DNA of 64,000 bases, from assembly GCF_019974135.1 (NCBI RefSeq), contig NZ_AP025017.1:1984001-2048000 (forward strand), read 5' to 3'. The translations under genes and the position numbers were made by a program. Under the pieces are notes generated by a model, which did not search any database, was not told where the DNA came from, and saw nothing but the letters and a program-made list of their open reading frames with translations. This stretch comes from Actinomyces capricornis (lineage in GTDB: Bacteria > Actinomycetota > Actinomycetes > Actinomycetales > Actinomycetaceae). Positions within the stretch are counted from its first letter, which is position 1. Each line of letters opens with the position of its first letter. Below are positions 58,692-64,000 of the stretch, in pieces.

Positions 58692-58899
58692 ACCTGTCGA
58701 TGCCCGGGTGGTGCGGCCATCGCGGGTGGGGGCCTCGGCCGGCCCGGCCTCCGCATTGGGAGTCGGGTGGGCGGGGCCTGTCTGCCCATGGCGGAGCCCG
58801 GCGGGAGGATGCCGCCGGCCCGCCAGGAGCACGTAGGCTCTCGGGGGAGGCCGGCGCCCGCCGTCGGCCGCCCCGACCGCCTCTGGAGGAGTCATCGCC

Positions 58900-60051
58900 G
58901 TGCCCCTGCCCTCACGTCCAGGACAGCCGCCCGCCTCATCCTCAACCCCGGCCATGGCCGCCGAGCCGACCACCCAGGCCTTCGACTCAGCCGATGAGAC
59001 CTCGGCCTTCCCCGTGCCCGGGGGAGGGCAGGGCTATGGGGCCTATGCCGAGCAGGCCGGGTACGAGGGCCAGTACACCGAGGCCTTCCCGGGCTCGGCC
59101 GACCCCACCACGGCCCTGCCCGCCGGTGCCCTGCACACCGAGGCCTTCCCCGGCTCTGCCGACCCCACCTCGGCCTTCCCGGCAGGGGCGGGGCAGGGCT
59201 ATGAGGCCTATGCCGAGCAGGCCGGGTACGAGGGCCAGTACACCGAGGCCTTCCCGGGCTCTGCCGACCCCACCTCGGCCTTCCCGGCAGGGGTGGCCCA
59301 CACCTCGGTCATGCCCGCGGCCGGTCGCCCCGCAGCGCCCGGAACGCCCCAGCGCACCCCCCAGCGCACCACGGTCATGCCCGCCCACCTCCGGCCCACC
59401 CAGACCCCGCCCGAGTCGGCCTGGCAGTCACAGCCCCGGTTCGCCCCTCCACCCGCATCCCAGCCGGCTCCTGCCCACCGGCGCCCCGAGCCGGTGGAGC
59501 CGGCCACCCCACCGGTGAGGCTTCCCCGGCCCCCGCAGCGACGGCGCACCCTCGCCCTGCCACTGGGCGTCCTCATGCTCCTGGCCACTCTCGCCCTGCT
59601 GGGCTGGGGGACCTACACCCTGCTCGTCTCCCTCCACGTCTTCGACCTGGCCCAGGGGGACACCAGCAGTCTCGACCAGGTCGCCGCCGGCGCGATCGTC
59701 GGCGGCGCCGTCCTGGCCTTCCTCACCGTCATCACGAGCCTGGTGGCCGTCTCGCGCTCCAAGCCCAAGACCGCCGCCATTGCCCTCATGCTCGGCGCCT
59801 TCTTCCTGCCCCTGGGGGCCGTGGCCGCGGGCGGCTACTACGGCGGCCAGATCCTCAAGGACCGCACCCTGGCCGAGGCCCATGAGGTCACGGGGCAGGT
59901 CGACCCCGACCAGATCGATGCGCTCCTGGGCCAGGTGGAGTCGGTGGGCATCGAGGTGCCCTGGCGCGAGGAGCTCATCGGCATCCTGCGGGGCGCCGAC
60001 CAGGTCACCGCGCCCGCGGAGGATCCCGGCTCCGGCGAGCAGGGGGAGTAG
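58900..60051 (+). CDS. Membrane protein with disordered repeat-bearing N-terminus
   Basis: Not recognised. 383 residues. About 1-220 is Pro/Ala/Thr-rich and disordered, with AYAEQAGYEGQYTEAFPGSA present twice (about residues 49 and 104, a 165-base period in the DNA) and a half-unit TEAFPGSADPT between. Three helices follow: about 224-246 (LPLGVLMLLATLALLGWGTY), 264-286 (VAAGAIVGGAVLAFLTVITS) and 290-316 (AAIALMLGAFFLPLGAVAAG). The tail ends in a Glu/Gly-rich segment. GTG at 58900 has CTGGAGGAG upstream. It lies between rpoC and rpsL and has no visible partner. Confidence 0.75.
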   Translation: MPLPSRPGQPPASSSTPAMAAEPTTQAFDSADETSAFPVPGGGQGYGAYAEQAGYEGQYTEAFPGSADPTTALPAGALHTEAFPGSADPTSAFPAGAGQGYEAYAEQAGYEGQYTEAFPGSADPTSAFPAGVAHTSVMPAAGRPAAPGTPQRTPQRTTVMPAHLRPTQTPPESAWQSQPRFAPPPASQPAPAHRRPEPVEPATPPVRLPRPPQRRRTLALPLGVLMLLATLALLGWGTYTLLVSLHVFDLAQGDTSSLDQVAAGAIVGGAVLAFLTVITSLVAVSRSKPKTAAIALMLGAFFLPLGAVAAGGYYGGQILKDRTLAEAHEVTGQVDPDQIDALLGQVESVGIEVPWREELIGILRGADQVTAPAEDPGSGEQGE

Positions 60052-60527
60052 TAGCACTCACCGGCGGCACCACTGCAGAATGCGAGTGCGGGGTGCAGAA
60101 GGCGAGTACCCCGCACTCGCCTTCTGCACCCCGCACTCGCATTTCGCGCCCTGAGGCGCGATCGGTGTCCGGAGCGCGCCCCCGCCGCTGCGCCTGGCCG
60201 CCTCCCTCCCGCACGTGCGCAGTCTCACGGGGCTCAGCCGCCCGCAGCCCTGGTGCTGCGTGAGGCCATGGCCGTAGCATTGCCCGCGGTGCCCGCACGC
60301 CGGTCACCGCTCTTCATTCCGTTCCCAGCCGCGGATCACCGGATCGCGGTCACGCGGGTCTGCCGCGGCGGGAACCGACGGGCCCCTTGCGCGGGGCTCC
60401 GGACGCCGCCCCTCCTGGGGCGTGGCGGGCCGGCCCTCCCCGCGGCAACGTGCGCCGTCAGGCGGGAGGGCGGGGCGCAGCGCGGGCAGCACAGTACGTC
60501 CATGCACGTCAAGATGGAGAATCCATA
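60052..60527. repeat. Intergenic region with family A palindrome copy 2 and rpsL upstream region
   Basis: A perfect 29-bp inverted repeat (60078-60106 against 60114-60142), 7-base centre, closely resembles 4535-4599. It lies 26 bases after the membrane-protein stop, the same position relative to a 3' end as copy 1. The remaining bases up to the rpsL GTG hold no supported gene and must contain the promoter of rpsL-rpsG-fusA. Confidence 0.8.
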
Positions 60528-60902
60528 GTGCCCACGATTCAGCAGTTGGTCCGCAAGGGCCGCTCGACCAAGCGCACGGCGTCCAAGACGCCCGCGCTGA
60601 AGTCCAGCCCGCAGCGTCGTGGTGTGTGCACCCGCGTGTACACCACCACCCCCAAGAAGCCGAACTCCGCCCTCCGTAAGGTCGCCCGTGTGCGCCTGTC
60701 CACCGGGATCGAGGTCACCGCCTACATCCCCGGTGAGGGCCACAACCTCCAGGAGCACTCGATCGTGCTCGTCCGCGGTGGTCGTGTGAAGGACCTTCCC
60801 GGTGTCCGCTACCACATCGTGCGCGGCTCCCTGGACACCCAGGGTGTCAAGGGCCGCCAGCAGGCACGCTCGAAGTACGGCGCCAAGAAGGAGAAGAAGT
60901 AA
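60528..60902 (+). CDS. rpsL: 30S ribosomal protein S12
   Basis: 124 residues. GTG start at 60528 with ATGGAGAA upstream. [17 protein letters not shown] includes the Lys where streptomycin resistance arises (wild-type), as does [16 protein letters not shown]. The C-terminus ends [10 protein letters not shown]12 sits at the decoding centre. It overlaps rpsG by 1 base. Confidence 0.98.
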   Translation: MPTIQQLVRKGRSTKRTASKTPALKSSPQRRGVCTRVYTTTPKKPNSALRKVARVRLSTGIEVTAYIPGEGHNLQEHSIVLVRGGRVKDLPGVRYHIVRGSLDTQGVKGRQQARSKYGAKKEKK

Positions 60903-61372
60903 TGCCTCGTAAGGGTCCCGCGCCCAAGCGCCCCCTCGCCGTCGACCCGGTCTACGGCTCGCCGGTGGTCACCCAGCTGGTCAACCGCGTGCTGCTGGAC
61001 GGCAAGAAGTCCACCGCTGAGCGGATCGTCTACGGCGCCCTGGAGGGCGTGCGCTCCAAGACGGACCAGGACCCGGTCTCCGTGCTCAAGCGCGCCCTGG
61101 ACAACATCCGCCCCGCCCTGGAGGTCCGCTCCCGCCGCGTGGGTGGCGCCACCTACCAGGTTCCCGTCGAGGTCCGCCCCAGCCGCGCCACCACCCTGGC
61201 CCTGCGCTGGCTGGTGGACTTCTCCCGGCAGCGCCGCGAGAACACGATGACCGAGCGCCTCATGAACGAGATCCTCGACGCATCCAACGGCCTGGGGGCC
61301 GCGGTCAAGCGCCGCGAGGACATGCACCGCATGGCCGAGTCCAACAAGGCCTTCGCCCACTACCGCTGGTAA
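60902..61372 (+). CDS. rpsG: 30S ribosomal protein S7
   Basis: 156 residues. It begins [19 protein letters not shown] and has [20 protein letters not shown] and [20 protein letters not shown]7 nucleates the 30S head and contacts tRNA in the E site. Start overlaps the rpsL stop by 1 base (TAATG). Confidence 0.98.
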   Translation: MPRKGPAPKRPLAVDPVYGSPVVTQLVNRVLLDGKKSTAERIVYGALEGVRSKTDQDPVSVLKRALDNIRPALEVRSRRVGGATYQVPVEVRPSRATTLALRWLVDFSRQRRENTMTERLMNEILDASNGLGAAVKRREDMHRMAESNKAFAHYRW

Positions 61373-61483
61373 TACCGGCCGCTCGCGGCTCGGCCGCGAC
61401 CCGCCGCCCCGCTGCTGCGGGCCGACGGCGCAGCCGCGCAGCCGCCCCACTCGCCAAGACCTCACGAACGAAGGACATCACTC

Positions 61484-63622
<2,139 letters not shown>

Positions 63623-63630
63623 CGCCCCCT

Positions 63631-63665
63631 GCCGGGGCTGCTCGCGCTCAGCGATCAGCCCCGGC
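63631..63665 (+). terminator. Terminator of rpsL-rpsG-fusA
   Basis: Perfect 10-bp inverted repeat (63631-63640 against 63656-63665), 9 bases after the fusA stop. Confidence 0.65.
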
Positions 63666-63815
63666 GCCTCCCGGCAGGCGCTGACGCGCTGGCCGGGGAT
63701 GCCAGTCCAGTAAGATTTCCAACATCCATCAGTAGAGACTCTCGGCGTCGCTGCGGTTAGCATGTGCTAGTCGAATCACGACGAAGAGAACTACCCGAGT
63801 CCCAGGAGGGCACCA

Positions 63816-64000
63816 GTGGCCAAGGCCAAGTTCGAGCGGACCAAGCCGCACGTCAACATCGGAACGATCGGTCACGTCGACCACGGTAAGACGACGCTGA
63901 CCGCCGCCATCTCCAAGGTTCTGCACGACGAGTACCCCGAGCTGAACCCGTTCACCCCCTTCGACGAGATCGACAAGGCTCCTGAGGAGCGTCAGCGCGG
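63816..64000 (+). CDS. tuf: Elongation factor Tu, 3' end missing
   Basis: 61 residues are visible before the window ends: [20 protein letters not shown] and then [27 protein letters not shown] is the P-loop. GTG start at 63816 with AGGAGGG upstream. EF-Tu delivers aminoacyl-tRNA. The 193-base gap from fusA contains a terminator, so tuf probably has its own promoter (TAAGAT at 63711 is a possible -10). Confidence 0.96.
   Translation, partial: MAKAKFERTKPHVNIGTIGHVDHGKTTLTAAISKVLHDEYPELNPFTPFDEIDKAPEERQR

Overview
The window is about 70% GC and carries the conserved actinobacterial block tRNA-Trp, secE, nusG, rplK, rplA, rplJ, rplL, rpoB, rpoC, rpsL, rpsG, fusA and tuf. Other actinobacterial marks are the tiny basic protein bS22 beside a small helix-turn-helix gene, GTG/TTG starts on ribosomal and RNA polymerase genes, and a NusG with an acidic N-terminal extension. 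Together with LacI-controlled sugar uptake, DhaKLM, a NarK-type porter and many sugar genes, this fits an oral or mucosal Actinomyces-like host. That genus call is inference; no 16S gene is present.

The first 40 kb is mostly carbon metabolism and transport. 1-4150: a sugar-acid/pentose-phosphate module (UlaE-like 3-epimerase, cut by the window edge, PfkB kinase, MFS carrier, and a convergent ribulose-5-P 4-epimerase). 4604-10482: a YGQ-rich membrane protein, transketolase, an SPFH/NfeD pair and an unknown anchored protein. 10784-14423: dihydroxyacetone kinase with DhaL fused to DhaM, and an aldose 1-epimerase. 14780-21212: an ABC sugar importer without an ATPase, coupled to a GH2 beta-galactosidase. 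21301-23646: Trk/Ktr potassium uptake. 23929-25939: small HTH protein, bS22 and MurB. 26144-30524: an organophosphate antiporter with an inositol-phosphatase-family protein, meeting a convergent adenosine deaminase-LacI pair; LacI-type operators lie ahead of the antiporter. 30732-39052: a phosphotransferase, an AGCS amino-acid symporter, NarK, an aspartate aminotransferase, and a divergent ArsR/efflux pair around a 17-bp-arm operator. 39167-40234: a DUF4862-like protein.

From 40437 the translation/transcription block begins, and it is interrupted twice by accessory DNA. Between rplA and rplJ sit two tandem copies of a [lipoprotein - OmpA-domain protein] cassette, each ending in the same hairpin; the OmpA-domain coding parts differ at only 5 of 310 bases while the rest has diverged. 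A lone prepilin peptidase lies next to them. Between rplL and rpoB sits an AbiEi/DUF559-like nuclease gene flanked by two 116-bp direct repeats that are identical by eye. Those repeats belong to a family of large palindromes (third member at 36.9 kb). A second palindrome family occurs at 4.5 and 60.1 kb, and a third, AT-richer hairpin is at 7.6 kb. All lie near gene 3' ends. No transposase, integrase, phage gene or CRISPR array was seen.
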